Position numbers and translations under genes: made by a program
In this document: positions 13,101 to 27,300 of the stretch, piece after piece
Numbering within the stretch: position 1 is the first letter of the stretch
Layout: every line of letters starts with the position of its first letter
NCBI GenBank assembly: GCA_963970005.1
Contig: CAXAMN010021940.1
Location: 47,458 to 111,457 of the forward strand
Origin: Durusdinium trenchii
Lineage: Eukaryota > Sar > Dinophyceae > Suessiales > Symbiodiniaceae
Length of the DNA: 64,000 bases
Direction: 5' to 3'
The notes under the pieces: model-generated
Told to the model about the DNA's origin: nothing
What the model saw: the letters and a program-made list of their open reading frames with translations, nothing else
Database searches by the model: none

Positions 13101-13107
13101 AGGCGGC
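7168..13107 (-). CDS. Gene L: tentative five-exon gene of unknown function
   Basis: Tentative chain of coding-like segments: 13107-13045, 10594-10555, 9463-9334, 8838-8730, 7278-7168, summing to 453 nt with consistent phases. Segment 3 is the most protein-like, with NRDHALHEYFREC followed by HFDVANDGVIDFK; segment 4 reads RLWAESRWCGGSLDK then GCHWIVIKEGRWSRF; the last ends in a Gly-Asn repeat and a stop at 7168. Donors are GA, GT, GC and GT; acceptors AG|G. The first segment (KRRKPSSETECAQP) is joined over a 2.4-kb intron and may not belong; no start codon was found. I do not recognise the family. Chance assembly of open segments is a real risk here. Confidence 0.35.
8893..8928. repeat. Single unit of the GGCCAGGAGCCCCTAGTAG repeat
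   Basis: One unit, GTAGTAGTACGGCCAGGAGC plus CCCTAGTAG, in the third intron of tentative gene L. Orientation matches the 20634 array. Confidence 0.75.
10595..13044. other. 2.4-kb stretch without recognisable coding sequence
   Basis: Between two tentative gene L segments. It holds TGTG/ATAC-rich DNA at 10690-10790 and nothing else that I can name. It is either a long intron or an intergenic region. Confidence 0.5.
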
Positions 13108-13215
13108 CTCGACCATCGCGGCTGACACTGGAAGATTCATGAATCACATTTTACGTCCAGCATACAGACCCCTCAGAATAGATAGAAAGTATTGGAATCA
13201 CCCAAATCATTTTAA

Positions 13216-13294
13216 TACCCCCAAATAGATAGAAATGTAGAATCACCTTTCAGAAAGTATTGGAATCCGATTCTATGTCTATCTATTGGGGGGG
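13216..13294. repeat. Inverted repeat CCCCCAAATAGATAG ... CTATCTATTGGGGG
   Basis: About 15-base arms flank a 45-base centre; AGAAAGTATTGGAATC also recurs as a direct repeat just outside and inside. The structure is like a small non-autonomous element. It lies upstream (minus sense) of the first tentative gene L exon. Confidence 0.7.
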
Positions 13295-14019
13295 CCACTA
13301 TACTTCAGATCGCGCAGGTTTCTCCCTCCCGTCCTGCCCACGACCTCGGAAGCGTCGAAAGAAACAAAAATAACGTATTCGACCTCAGCGTGTCACGGTA
13401 TGTCACGGTGCAAGTGGTTGTTCATTCAAAAGTAGATCGCCAACGAGCAACAACCAATGGTCTTTTGGAGTATTTTTGTTGGAGGGCCGCACTGTGGCAC
13501 TGAAAACAACGAAGGTCAAGTTTCTTGAAACGTTTCTAAGAACAGGAAACCGGCTTTGTCAAAGAGTCCAATTCACGCAAATCATGCCTTTTTTGCAGCG
13601 TCGGTGCTTGAGGATGTGCCTTCGTTGAGACATCTTCGGAAAATCCCTCAAAAGTTCTGCCCCTTCTTCGCGCCGCCAAAACTGTCCTAACCTATCACCT
13701 AACCTACTGTGGCCGCTTGCCGCGCGCTTCTTGAATTAAAACTTCGGGCTATTCCAACACCCAAGTGTAGGATATTCAACACTTCATGGAATGATTCACG
13801 CAGTGTGCTTGGCGATGTTGTTCTTCCTCATTACCATTACAGGCTAACCAATACTAACACATATATATATATATTAATATATATATATATATTAACAATT
13901 AATTAACCAATTGCAGGTCAATGATCCGACACTCAATCCTTGTCATGTGCAAAGGGTGGTTCGGCGCAATTAACATCCGTGCCGCCTGTGGACTTCCAAA
14001 GCCCATTAGATTAGAGTGA

Positions 14020-15055
14020 TTAGGGAACTCCCTCCCACTCCCCGACTGCTTCTGCCCGAAAATGCATTATGACCACGCCAAGGAGTTCCTGCAAACCAAC
14101 CCACGCATGGATGGCAGGACAGCCCCGATGTCCAAAACTGTCCTAAAGCTACTGTCAGCGGTAAATCAGCACCGCAAACCCACGTGGCCGACAAAGACTT
14201 GTGCCCCTGGCCACCAAAAAATGAGAGATTTAAGACACACCCACCATCTCAAGAACACCTGCAGCATATTTGCCAGCACATCAAAAATACACACACGCAA
14301 ATTTGGAACAAATGTAGCAAATGCGTGTTTCATGCCAGCTTCATATGCTATATGCTGCAAGCTGTCCAAAGTGAGTTTGCAACCGTGCTTCTTCGCGCGG
14401 GCAACTCGGAGAGAAAAAACATATTCATGGCTGCTGGCGTTGATTGCCGTTTAAACATGGAGGGGAACTTCAGGCATGCTGGTGCCACTGTCTCTTGTTG
14501 TATGGGATTTTGATAATCACATGCATGTAGTTATGCGTTTTGTGTTCTTTCATCTGGTAGTTTTAGCATTATTTCAGTCGAAAAGTAGTGTAGGATCCCT
14601 CCATCTGGCTGGTCAAACTGCTCTAACTTTCGAGCTGAGTCTGACTTTTGCGAGGTCCGTTGCTGCACTGTAGTTCGACCAACCATCTTGGATGGATATC
14701 AGCCAGCCCGGCCCCCCTCCCAACTTCGCTCGGAGCTGCGGTATCCCAAAGAACCTGAGCACACATCGGGCAAATAAGGCGCCAGTCCTAGCGTCCTAGC
14801 AGCTGTATCACCGATTCCTCTGGAGAAAAAGACAGGATAGAAAGGTATGCCTTTACGCAAGTTCCACCAACACCCTACATTCCGGTCGTCTCGCGTCCAA
14901 AAAGAAGTGCTGCTGCTAAACATGTACCCTCCCCGCCTTTGAAGGCCTAACTGGTTGATGTGCCGTTGGCTCCCAGATTCGGTGCCCATGCATGCTGGGT
15001 CGAACCACATGACGCAACTGGCACAGGTTGTGCTCTGCAGTTGTGTGGCTTTCTC
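14020..15055 (-). CDS. Gene K: tentative gene fragment, two exon-like segments
   Basis: Two segments directly downstream of gene B. The 3' one (14142-14020) opens after AG|G, reads DSFGHRGCPAIHAWVGLQEL and ends with a stop after EWEGVP, exactly 41 codons. The 5' one starts after AG|G at 15055 and reads EKATQLQSTTCASCVMWF with a Cys pair and more Cys after it (DPACMG); its end is not fixed (somewhere between 14960 and 15020). If real, the gene would have to start within the 250 bases between 15055 and the gene B stop. No family is recognised. Confidence 0.3.
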
Positions 15056-15304
15056 CTCTCTGGGGCAAGCACTGAGCACAGGGCTCCGGAAGAATCGTTC
15101 GCAGGGTTCACATCCCTCTATCTAATTGATGGCAACCATCCCAACCCCAAACGAATGGATAAGGCTTAGAAGGGCTTGTGTGCTTGATCATACATCTTGA
15201 ATCTTGCCTATCTCAACCCCTCTCAGCCGGAAACGAGCCCCCCCAATCCATCCGCTCCAAGGCACCACCTTTCACGAAGGATCCGCTGGTGGTGGATCCG
15301 ATCC

Positions 15305-18300
15305 TCAGCGGTTCGTCGTGGATCCGATCATCATGAAGGCCTGGTTCACGCCGATGTAGGGCATCACCAAGGTCAAGAAGGGCATCAACACGAACCATGC
15401 TGGCCCCAACCACTTCATTACGCCGGTGACCTGGTCAGTCAGGCAATGATTGGGAGATGTGTCCCTTTTGTCCGTGTTGGCCTTATTCAGCGTTCCTACG
15501 TTTGTTTTCGGAATTTGGCATCACAAAAACAATGAACATAGCTCTTTGAGCACCGGGGCAGGTGACATCTCTCACTTGGGAGAAGGTCGCCATGCTTCAT
15601 GCATAGGATTGGAAGGTTTACACAGATTACACCGCTTGTCACTCAAACAAAACTCAGTCACTAGACCCACGGGCCCCATGGGCCATTTCTCAACAACCCG
15701 ACATCTCAGGGCAAAACATAGAGCAGTTTATCAACTATATATCAATTGATTTTAATTAGACCCACAAAGTGAGTGCTCGCACTCACTTCTTACCCAACTT
15801 AAGAGTCAATTAAAATTAGTACAGCTAGCTAGTGGCTAGCAGTGCAAATGATTAGAGCCTTAATTTTGGGGCGCCCAACAAGAACGCCCACCAGTCGTCG
15901 AACGCTGAGTGGCCGTCTGGTTCAAGATCAGCTTGCCGATCATCACCTCCCACCAGCCGCGTGTCACCTCAGAGCCGAACCCAATGGTTCCAGGTACGGA
16001 CGAAATGGGTCAACATGGGTCAACTAAAATGGGTCCCTGATGGTCCCTGTACGGTTTTTTTATGCGGCAAGTTAGGGGTCAGCGGATTTGCAAGGATGTG
16101 GAGATTCTTCCAGGGGCACCTATACACGTATAGAGATGGTAGTAGGGATAGATAATAGAAATATATTAGTAGATGGTATAATAGGGGTCAACACTCAAAC
16201 TTTTGATGGTGTACATTCTACAGTATATAATTGCATTTCACTTCGGAATGGACAGCTCACGGCTAGCGGCTAGGGCAGGGCAAGCGAGCCGAGATGTTTG
16301 TTGTTCCGTTGAGCCATTACGTGTTGGTAACTTTCTATATCTTTCTATATAATCTCTCTTTATACGCATTCGATATGCTTTCTATATTCGTGAAGTTGAA
16401 CAAACCCTCTCGCCGAGGGTTGAAGTTGAACTGTAGACGAACGCCCACACTCCGACGACGAACTCCGGTCGCGTGCCAAATCGGACGAGGCACAATGGCC
16501 TGGCTCCAAGTGAGCTGGGCCGCCTTCTCTTTGGTCATCTTGGTACGGCCAACCCACAAGTAAGTGCATGGATGCAGCACATCCTCGGAGTTCGGAGGTT
16601 TTGGATCCGGGCGGAGGTGGTTTTGGATCTTCTGAGATGTCACACGGTGGACAAACACAAAATCCATCAAACACAGACTTTATCGAAATCTATGTGGGGT
16701 GCCCCACTCTCCCCACTCGTCACTTGAAGCGGAAGAATCGGCCAGCGAATGCTCCTCCTGGAGTCTCCGTCGTGCATACTCAGGCTGCCCAGGCTGACAA
16801 CGAGTCCACTGCCCAGATGTTCTAATACGGTTCATTGTACATCCATGTGCTGGATAGATCCTGTTCACATCCAGAAGTACTTCTGGAGACTTCGAAAAAA
16901 CGAGTCCGCGGATCCAGTCTCGGGGATCAAACCACGAGTAATTACCCGTGAGCCCGGCCCAGTCCCAGTCCGAGCATCGAGAGCGATCAACGTCACGATG
17001 ATCACCGCAGATAAAACACCTGGACGTTCTGGAGCAAATCGGGCCACAAAGAAGTTCAGCCCATCCTTGAATTGGGACCTATATATTTATACTATCGCGC
17101 CGTGAGGACCGGTCGCTTGACTACATCAACCACGAGAACTAAATGGTCAAACCTAAAAGCCTATTGCACGTTCCTCGACACCCACGTTAATCAACTCCTC
17201 TCATTGGTGCGTAGCACTGTAGTAAGGTCAAAAAAAAGCAACGATAGCACTCTGAATGCCGTGATTGCTTCGCCAGGCGCAGCTCTCGGCAAACGAGGCA
17301 GCCGCCTGTGTGTTTTCGCCCTTCGATGCTGTAGTAGATCCAGGCGCCAATGGCACCCAAAATGAGGAACAAAGTCCAATACCTGGGCAAGACCAGCTTT
17401 GCCAGTGGGAAGCTGCCAGGAACAAAGGCGGGCGCTGCATGCTTGTTACATAGTCTTCCCAGGTCTTCCAAGAGTATGTCTCAAAAAGGAATTCCCTTAC
17501 GACTGGCTTTTCCTCTTATTCTCCTACTGCTTGTGGGAGGCTCTTCCTAAAACCCACCGCATCCGAGACACTTAACAAGATTCGTGGACATGACGCCGCG
17601 GTCACCGCCGACCCAAAAGCTGATGTCCTCGCCGTACATCTGATAGCGCATATAATCCTGGATGCCTGGACGGCGGCGACGGTCCGTAGGAGGGAGACAG
17701 GGAACCTGATTCGCTTCATCACCTGTTCTTTTCACTCTCCTCTTTTATACGGTCTTTTCCAGTCGATTGGGTGGGACTTGGTCAATCAATAAGTGGGCCT
17801 TGAAGCTAGATTTGTTGGTTTTCGACGTGCCCATCGTTGACTATGTACGCTTGGGCCGCCATGCATGGATACTATGCCTGCACAGCTGTTTTCACTCGAC
17901 CATGTTCGGCCCAAAAAAGTGCAAAGGCTCCAAACTGCACACCAGCGGGCAAACCAAATTGTAAAATGTTTGGTCTGATTCAGTATCCTCCACACTTCTT
18001 GCACATCCCATTTGAATCCACCTTCGAGCACCGTACTCTCCCTCAACCTCATGCTGCGGCGTCATGTCCGCCCCTTCACCTTCGGAGTTAGCCAAACTCT
18101 TCCCCTGCCTTTAATGATGGAATACAAGAGCAAAGGAGCAGAGATGTAGAAGAGCTGTGTGGATCGCCACAGGTTATCCATCGACAAGCCGATCACTTCA
18201 TTGGCCTTGCCAAAGCCACGTGCACTCCAGTGCGCTCGGCCAGGTGGATGAAAAGAACAAAAACTGTGGGAGGCAGCCGGGCGCAAGTGGATTTCCCTGC

Positions 18301-21300
18301 TGTTGGAGGAAATCCTGATTCCAAAATTGCGGTCCGCTTTGGCAGTTCGCCCCAAATAAGTCCTTCTCCATCCAACTTTCCCAGGAAAAAAAGGAAACCT
18401 ACAGGATCCACAGACCCATCTCAGATTCTCTCGCCTCTCGTCTTCAGCAGCTTCGAGAAAAACACACACTCGACGACACCCGACCGCGACCGACGCGATT
18501 CGCTCGACCGACGACGCCTCCATTGACGTGGACAGCGTGTAGCGCATGGAGGCGGCGATGACCATGCCCCAGCTGAGAAGCTGCACAGCCAGCATAAAGG
18601 AGAACATACCTGACCATCGCAGGGATGTAGAAGCGTTCTTGTGTGTGTGTGTGTTTTTTTTTGGCTGCGGGGGGGGGGGGAACGGCCAGCAGGTACCATA
18701 ACCATAACTGTAACATTTGTTTGCACTTACTGTATATAGCTGTGCTTCTTTGGTTTAAAGTTGTTTGCTTGGTGATTGGTTTTCTGCACTTCTGGTGAAG
18801 GGAGGAGTTCACCTCTTTCCCTGCTTCCCTGTCTGTCTTGAATGCTTTTCGTGCGCCATACCACCTGCATTGCATCATCTGCACAAAAACCGCCCGGAGT
18901 GCAGATATTTTTCATGGAGGTCACTTGCTCCGCTATGCACACCCTCGTGATACTTGCGATTTCTAGACCTGCACACACATTCAAGTTCACATCCTGAAAG
19001 TAGACACGTCTCCGTCTTTTAATAGACAGTGACAGGAACATTCATTCCTTTTGACTTCGGTGGTGCCCAATATAACCGCGCTAAACTCCAGGGGCGCCCG
19101 TCCGCACGCGCCCAACAAACGGCGCATTTGTGTTGCCTGTGGAGGAGAAGTGATATGTCCGCTTAGCAAAGATGCTGTAGTAGTTGAAGCCGATCCTGGG
19201 ATGGGTGATGATTGGTGGAGTGGGTCTCATCCTGGATTAGGTGGGGTTGAAGGGAACATCACCGCACTTCATGTGTCAAGTAAAGCCCCACATGGCCATA
19301 TGTGCAATGTTTGGTTTGTTGGGGGCACCTTCAACCAAACATTAAAGCTATGGAATGCAACCTCTCCAAGAACCCTCTGCAGTCAAAGGAAATCCGTCAA
19401 ACCTGTTGGGCCGCCGGCTCGGCGGAAAAGCCCAACTTCAGGTAGTCGCCCATAGCAATCTGAGAGTTCCACAGCTTCTGCAAGCTCTATTTTTCTGTTG
19501 GGAGGTGGCCCACTGTCAATGCCATCACCCCAAAAACCTGGCACGGCAGGTGCCAAAGGTCAAACACTACGCCGACTGGAGTGTGCCAAAGCGACAGCAA
19601 GCACCACCCGGCCAAACTTCCACTCCTAGCATCCAAAAGAAGGCGGTCCAGAACCACAAGAAGTACGTCAAGTTGTCCATTGATATCCTCAGTGGTCCAA
19701 ATCAAGCACCTGATCAGTCATCACATGTCTTCATGACAGATGAAAAGCCAACGGCGACTAATCGGAGAACGTCTTCGACCAAACTGGCAGCCCGAACTTC
19801 CTCAGAGAGAAGGATTTCGTCCGTGCGAATCGTGCGAATCTCTGCCACTCTTTGGATATCATTGGATATCCTATTTTCAAAGGGAGCTATGAGATCTACC
19901 TTGCTTAGACACCTGACCGTTTGCACCGGGACTTTATGTAGAACATCTTGAGATCCATGAACATCGGGTCGCAAAGCTCCCACCGTCTGGCACCGTTGGT
20001 GCGCTGTCACTGTCACCGGACCACCGTTTGTGACGGACCCCTAAACCACACGCCATGGCTCAAGAGCCGGCCCCACCATCTCATCTCGTCAGGCCATAGT
20101 ACTGGAAGCTTCAATCCACACACCTGGCTGAAGATTGAAGGAGGGCTGAAGGCTTAAGGCGCTTGAAGAAGGCTGGAAGTCTGGAAGCATTAAAAAAAAC
20201 AAACGCATTCAGGGAGGAAAGAAAGACCAACATCCCGCCATCCCGAAAGAGGAAGTCGATTGGCAAAAAGAACATGAACATCATATTGATTAATCTGGGC
20301 AATATATATAAAATAATTCCTGGGTCGTCGGTTAATTTCGTTAAATTCAAAACTGAATTTAGTGACGTCGTCGAAATTAACGAAATTATGGTGACGTCGT
20401 TGTGCCCTAACGCCCCCAGCCAGCCAACACGCTGGCCAGCCAGGGGCGACCAAAGCTGAAGCCACGTGTCCACCTGCGCGCGAGAAGGCTCTGGCTAGTG
20501 GAACTGAGCGATTGCAGTGGGTCTTTTGTGGTTCACACAATTTTTGTTCGTGTAGTTTGTTCTGCTACGAAGGGTAAACCTTGTTGGGGACCAGTTTTGT
20601 CCCTTCCAATGGTTGGGTTAGGACCTCTACCTAGTGGAGTCCTCGCTCTCCTAGTAGTAAGGCCAGGAGCCCCTGTAGAGTCCTCGCTCCTAGTAGCAAG
20701 GCCAGGAGCCTCTAGTAGATCTAGTAGAGTCCTCGCTCCTAGTAGTAAGGCCAGGAGCCCCTAGTAGAGTCCTCGCTCCTCGTAGTAAGCCGTAGTAAGG
20801 CCAGGAGCCCCTAGTAGAGTCCTCACTCCTAGTAGTGGAAGGGCACCAGCAATAAGTTTGGTCGTTCGTACGAAGATCAGGAGCCAGCTCAGCAAGCACA
20901 ATGGATTTTTGCCAGGGAGGGAAAACTATTGCTTGAGGTACCTGAGAACGCTCAAGTCTCTCGGCTCTATTGTCACACGCAAATTTGACAACCGCAAAGG
21001 AAAGCTAGCCAAAACCAATTTTTCCCAGCGTAGTTTGCCGAGCTACAACCTNNNNNNNNNNAACAATCCACTTTCAAGGCCGCCAGGCCTCAAATCCTAG
21101 TTCGGCGAACTAGGCCCAAAAACGATTTGGCCAGGAAAGAACCAGTCAGGTTGGGTGTGAAAGGGAAAACAGCCAAGAGGCTTTGGGGCTAGGGAACACG
21201 CTTGGCCGAACGCGGTCCGTAGGTGTTGTTGGGCACTCATCATGGCTGGAGGGCCGCTTCATGGGGGGCACAACTAAAAGAACTTCAAAACTTCCCGACC

Positions 21301-24300
21301 TCGAAATTGGGCAGTGTTTTTTTTGTGGTGTGGAGAGTGAGCAGGTGAGGCATGACTTCTTTTTTTTTTGCAAACTCGAGCCCGAAAACTCAAGCAAAAC
21401 TCCAACTGACTGACATCCTCTTCCCCATGCAAATCCAGTCCTAGATCCAGTGCCCACGCCCGCCCGCGCCTCCAAAATCTCTGCCAGGACTGTGAAGTCG
21501 ATGAAGTGTGTGTGTGTGTGTGTTTTGCGTGTGTGTGTGTGATGTTAGTATGACCATAACCATACCTTAATTTCAGCTTGCTCGTTAATTTCAGGGTGAC
21601 GTTGGTGACGTCGTTTTATATTGCCTAGATTAATATTTCATCGTTGCTGCTTTGTGGAGTTTTAGGGGTTCGTTGGTGTCTTCGATCATGGTCCGGTCTT
21701 CCCTCTACAGTGGTTTGTCTTAATTTATGTATATATAATATATACTTTGGATTAATTTGGCTGGGTATCTAGGAGGGTTTAACTATCAGGGGTTATCCAT
21801 GGCAATCTCCAATGCAGTGACCACAGGTTTGAGTTGGTCGCCCTTGGCTTTTCCCAAACCAGAGGCTTGGGCCGGCGGGCTGAAGCGGGAGTTGTGGACC
21901 TGATCAAACTCGCGGTGTCCGCTGAACATCCCAGGCACTCGTTGAACCACCTTCAAGAACTCTGTGAGGATGAAGATGAAGATAAAGACGAAGACCAAGC
22001 ACAAGACCCAGCCTGTGGGCCGCATGACAAGACCCAAACCCTCCTAAATGATCAGGTCTAGTAGTGGGGGGGAGGTCTGAGAAACTGAAAGCTTGTGGGC
22101 CAGGAGCGGTTTTGCTCTTCTGCATGCGGCATATATATAACTTATCAAAAAAATGGTTTCGGGAGTTGCCATTGTGGTCTGAAAAGCCGAAAAAAACGCC
22201 CAGGAGCTTTCAGCTCCAAGGGCTCCATGGTGTCCGAAAACATTGTCCAATCATCCTGGCCCATAGTTGCGATTCGCTGGGGAATTCCACAAGCAGACCA
22301 TAGTAACAATGTTCGCTACTAGGGGCTCCTGGCATCGCTACTAGGAACAAGGACGCTACTAGGGGCTCCTGGCTGTACTACTAGGAGCAACAAGCTATTA
22401 GGAACAAAAAGAGCAGGAGGATTGGAACTTCAAACATCCGCCACGAAACGCTCAGCTGCGAACGGACGAGCGAAACACATTGACGCCTCCGCCTCCCGAA
22501 CGCACGCGTTTGAGTTCCGAACGTGGAAGCGAAGAACTGAAGAGTTTCTGCACCGAGGCGCTGATAAATTGAAGTGTCATGGTCAAGTAGGTTTCCTTAG
22601 CCAACCAAGCCCGCGATGCCAAAGGGGTCAGAATGACCGGGCGGGGTTTCAACATGTTTCAAACTCAATCCTCTCATGTTCACTCCTTCAATTCAGCACT
22701 TCACGAAGCAGTTGGCCCCAGAAGTACGCTTCAACTGTCGCTGCTAGATGCGACTTCTGCCTCTGGGTCTTTAATGAGGTGGGCCATGGTGGGCCTTCAG
22801 TCATTGTGGCGGCTGGGTAGGGTAGGGTAGCCCCCTATAGACCCAACCATAGGTCGACCATACTCCTATACGTGGCCGTTCCATATGCGGTTTTGAAGGA
22901 ACCCCTCAGCCCAGGGTGGAACTGCACCCCTGGAGCCTTTTTCTTCGGAGCCTTCTCGGTGCTTCTGACACCCACTGGTCCGAAAAAAAGAACATCCAGG
23001 CAGGTCTCTGGCCTTCAGGTCTATGACAGGCCCACAGGCTGTGAGGGATTCAGCAATCGGTCTGGAGGAGCATGTGATGCTTCATGTCTCTTGGAAGATC
23101 GAGGGGGGCCCCCCCGCCAGGCAGGTGAACACCTGCCAGTCCAGCATAGTCCAGTGGGGTAGGGTTGTGTTGCTCTGGTTTCGGTGTTCGGATTTTCACC
23201 CCCCTTCTGCGGTGGAGAATGGAAGCTGGATCCCGAAGGCCTGGGGCGCGAGTTTTCCCCAATGTCAGCAAACCTCCCCAAACAGAGCAGGGAACATGGC
23301 AAAAACCACACTGATAAACCACACCAAACTCCATGCGACATGGTACACATTTGCAAAACAACATGCCAAATATGCCAACATCTGTCCAGATATATTTATC
23401 TCTGACCGCTTGCGAGTTCGCGGTATACCGTACACGGCAAAGCAGTGTAGGAATATATATATATAATTAAAACATCCTGAGCCACCCACGTCTGGAACCT
23501 GAGGGGTGGAACCGGGATCGAGACTTGAATCAGCCACCGTGGCCGTGCCCACACCATGCGGTTCCCAACCGCCCGAGACTCCAGGAGCTTGGGGTTCTGG
23601 CTGAAATATTCGCTGCGGGCCACCAGCGCAAAGGAACGGAGCCACTTCACCACGGGTGCCATGACTTCGGTGTACCAATCCTCTTCCACGTAGCCCCACT
23701 TCACCTGGATGAGCTGAGCATCCAATGAGTCAAAGAATGAAACAGAAGGAGGATTGCTGCTCTCTAGGACTTGTTTGGAATTTCTTGATTCTCGATTGCC
23801 AAGTGATTCATCTCCTTGGATACAGCTGGTTCGAGCTACGGCTCATCCTTGGAGGGCCAAGCTGGTTCACCAACACCTTCGCCCAAAGGATGGAGCAGAA
23901 ACTCCGCAATCGTTCGTCGTGATGTATATAATCGGCGTCTTGAATGTCTCTGCATCTCATTGAAAATGAGATGCAAAACCGTCTCCACCAACACAAACCT
24001 AAGCCAACCAAAGCCTTTGAATAATCCACATATACAAGAATATCACTTTCTTCCATGCACACGGTTGGTTTCCAACAAATGTCTTTTTCCAAACTGGTGC
24101 ACTGATCGCAATTCCATGGGGGCCCGCTTCTGAGCCTCCTTTAAGCTCCAACCACGCTCAAGGCACAGGGATGTTAAACATGAAGGCGTGTCAACTGCAA
24201 AAACTGTAAGAGGTGTCTAGCGCGGACCTTTTCAGGAGCCGGTTGAGCTGCTGGAGCTGTTGTTGTTGCTGCTACTGCTGCTGCTAGACTTCTGCCGTTG

Positions 24301-27300
24301 CTTCCAACTTTTAGTACTCAGAAATCTTCAGAGCGACATAGGAAGGACGTAAAAGCTGACTCAAAAGATTTGGGTGTTGGATGGGCAAATGGTTAAGAAA
24401 TGGAGCGTCGTCTAGCGCGGTGCTAGCGCGGATCTAGCGCCAGCCTAGCGCAAAAGTATCCGTCGATCTCTTTATCCTGTCAGCTTTGTGTTTTTTCCTG
24501 CTTGCTTGTCTGCTTCTCGTTTTGCATTATTACTATTATTCTTGCTTGTTTTTCCTGCTTCTTGTCTTGTTTCTTCTCTTTCCTGCTCTCTGCTTGTTTC
24601 TTCTTTTTTTTCCTGCTTGCTTATCCTGTTATGAAGAAACCTAGCGCCAATCTAGTGCTGCCTTGCTGTATCACCATAGTCTGCTGGGGGCCCGCTTCTA
24701 AACGAAGACTTAAAAACACATCTCCAACCTTAAAAGTTTACGTTTATCTTTAATCTATACTATATTTTTTGAGTAGGAGTAGGGCATTTTGAGCGCAGTC
24801 CATATATATGTACTGTAAAAAAATATATATATATGTATAAATTACACTCCCTGAAACAATCAAGGAAGTGGAACAAAGGCCCCTGGAAAACCATTTTCCT
24901 CTACAAGGGGCTCCTGGTCAGCTTCCATGATTGTTGGAGGGAGGGTATATATACATTTGTCCTCTCACAGACCTTGGGGATCACCCATCACGATCAGCGT
25001 CCGCTCCGCCCCCCCCGCCCAAGTGGCGAACTCCCATTGGGGATCCGTCTTGCTGACCAGCCGGAAGAGCGAGGCGAGGAAGCCAAAGAAAAAGATCAGG
25101 GTGAACCAAACCTCGGTCTTTCGCCACGAAGGTCGCACAGTCCCGGTAGAAGCGGTCCCGGTCCGTTTCACGCGGAGAAACGTGGTTTCTGGTCGAAAAA
25201 GAACCGTCCGAGGACACATTTTGTTTGAGTGCTGTTGGCGTGTCCGGGAGGCTCCCTGAAGGTGGAACGTGGCCCCTGGGCCCTTGGATGACAGTTTTTC
25301 CCCTACAAACAGGTGGCTCCTTTTTTTCCACCGAATGGTGCGAAGGTTCCACCGGCTCATGGGAACGGGACCGTATACCTCGCTCTCACGGGACCTCACA
25401 TCTGCTGGCACTGGCATGGATGCAAGCCACGGACACACACAACGCTCCAAGATACAACCTTCCACCTCTACAACAACGTTTAACATAGACATGGAACATG
25501 GCCCAAACTGTAGAGGCAGCCGGTCTTCAACAATCAAGCACCATGACGAGTCCTGTATCAAACATCGTCTAGAACATGAGGAATTTGATTTACAAACATA
25601 TCCGTCCATCAGTGCGCCCAGAAACCATGTAGACACCTCAGCCAAAGACAGCAAGCTCGATCAAACCATGCAAACAGGCATGACTCATCATGACTCTTGC
25701 AAGCAACCAGCTATACAACTGGAGAACAAGTCTGCATGTTCTTCTGCTACAAAAAATAGAATTACAGTAATATCTTTGGAATAACCGGTGAATGTCAGGC
25801 ATGCTAATTTCAAAGACATAAGTGGCTGAAAAAAAGGAACTCTGCCAAAGAAAGGCTGCATTATAGAATGAAAAGCTCAACCCTTGCAGTGCTGAGATCG
25901 GTTCAGCTCAACCTTTTGAGCAAAGATATTAATCCTCAAAACCTTTTGATGCCAAAATCTGGGAACATATGATATACACATCCAAGGTTGAGGTTGATTC
26001 TATGGACAAGTGGGGAGCAATATGAAGGTTGAAAATGATTTAGAACATGATTGGTCAAAAGTGGTGCAAGAGGTTGATAGTGATTTTATAGAGCGACATG
26101 CTTGGACACTGCAGGGTCGAAAGTAATTTTAGGAGAAGGTCAGGCAGAAAAGGAGAACAAAAAAAAACAGCCTTAGGAACACATGATTTTATACAGGGGT
26201 GACATTGGAAAATTGAATCTAGCATCCCAACATTCACATCTACTATTAAAAAGCACATCACGCCTCCACAAATGCAAGCGGTTTCTTTAAAATACAGAAC
26301 CAACCTAACACACCATCCACTCTGAAATGAATTCTCAGCCTTCTACTACTCATACTCCAAATGCTGTCTATACAATGAAAACTACAACCTCTATAAATTC
26401 AGATGCATTTTCATGCCTTCTCTATGAAATTGTTATTGTACCAAAATGGTTCAGCTCAACCTTTTGACATCATGAAAGATCAACCTGTGAAAGCACAGGG
26501 TTTTAGGCTAGCATATTTTCAGGTAGGTCGATATCTCATTCTAGAACAAATCTGCATATGAATGCTGATGGTCTTTTTGAGCTGGACCTCTCAGATTCTA
26601 TAGGGTCTATTCACTACAAGACAACATGACCACATGTTCATTTTCATGTTGTTCGATACTCCTGTCACGCGCTCCGCACTGCAGCATGTCAACTCAAGTT
26701 TTGCCCATCATTGATCTGCGGCCCATCGCGCTTCACTTGGAACTGGAAAAAAGTTCCTTGAAACTCACCATGAGACTAGGTGTTGGGGTCAAATGGCTTC
26801 AAGAACTCGCAGGACCTCATCAGCACATAGTCTCAATAATGGCAGAACTTAGATCCCAAACGCTGCCGGGCGGCCCTTGTGGCAGCTGAAGAAGGTTTGC
26901 AAGGACAAAACCACACCACCTTCGGCCCATCGTTGCACGGCCGCCAGGTAGTCCACGGGGTTCTTCGCCATGCCGTACGACAAGCGACCTCGATGAAGAC
27001 GATTCGGTGGGGAAGCTGAAGGAAAGGGGTGGATGGGGTGGTAGAGAAAATCACCATCCCTAAACATGCCCAAAGCAACACATGCAGCAAAGGAAATTAA
27101 GATCACCATGCAATGCAATTACACTTCCAGTTCGGAGTTTGAAGATTCCAAAATCAACCTTACATATAATATTAGTAGCACTACTATATATTACTATACG
27201 AAGCCAGTGAATCCAGGGGAGCATGGGAACGTGTTCATCTGTTTTCAATGGCCGGTGAAGTCGGATTTAGACCGATTTAGTCAGACCTATCAGGTTACCA

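Noticed and set aside
19400..19500. Protein-like minus segment (MGDYLKLGFSAEPAAQQ) considered as an extra gene B exon
   Set aside because: Joining exons 19687-19613 and 19195-19137 directly with a GC donor gives exactly the gene A length and phase; adding this segment breaks the frame.
20040..20060. GGCTCAAG near the plus strand as a spliced-leader relic
   Set aside because: Only the last eight bases match the leader's 3' end, and the orientation is opposite to the genes.
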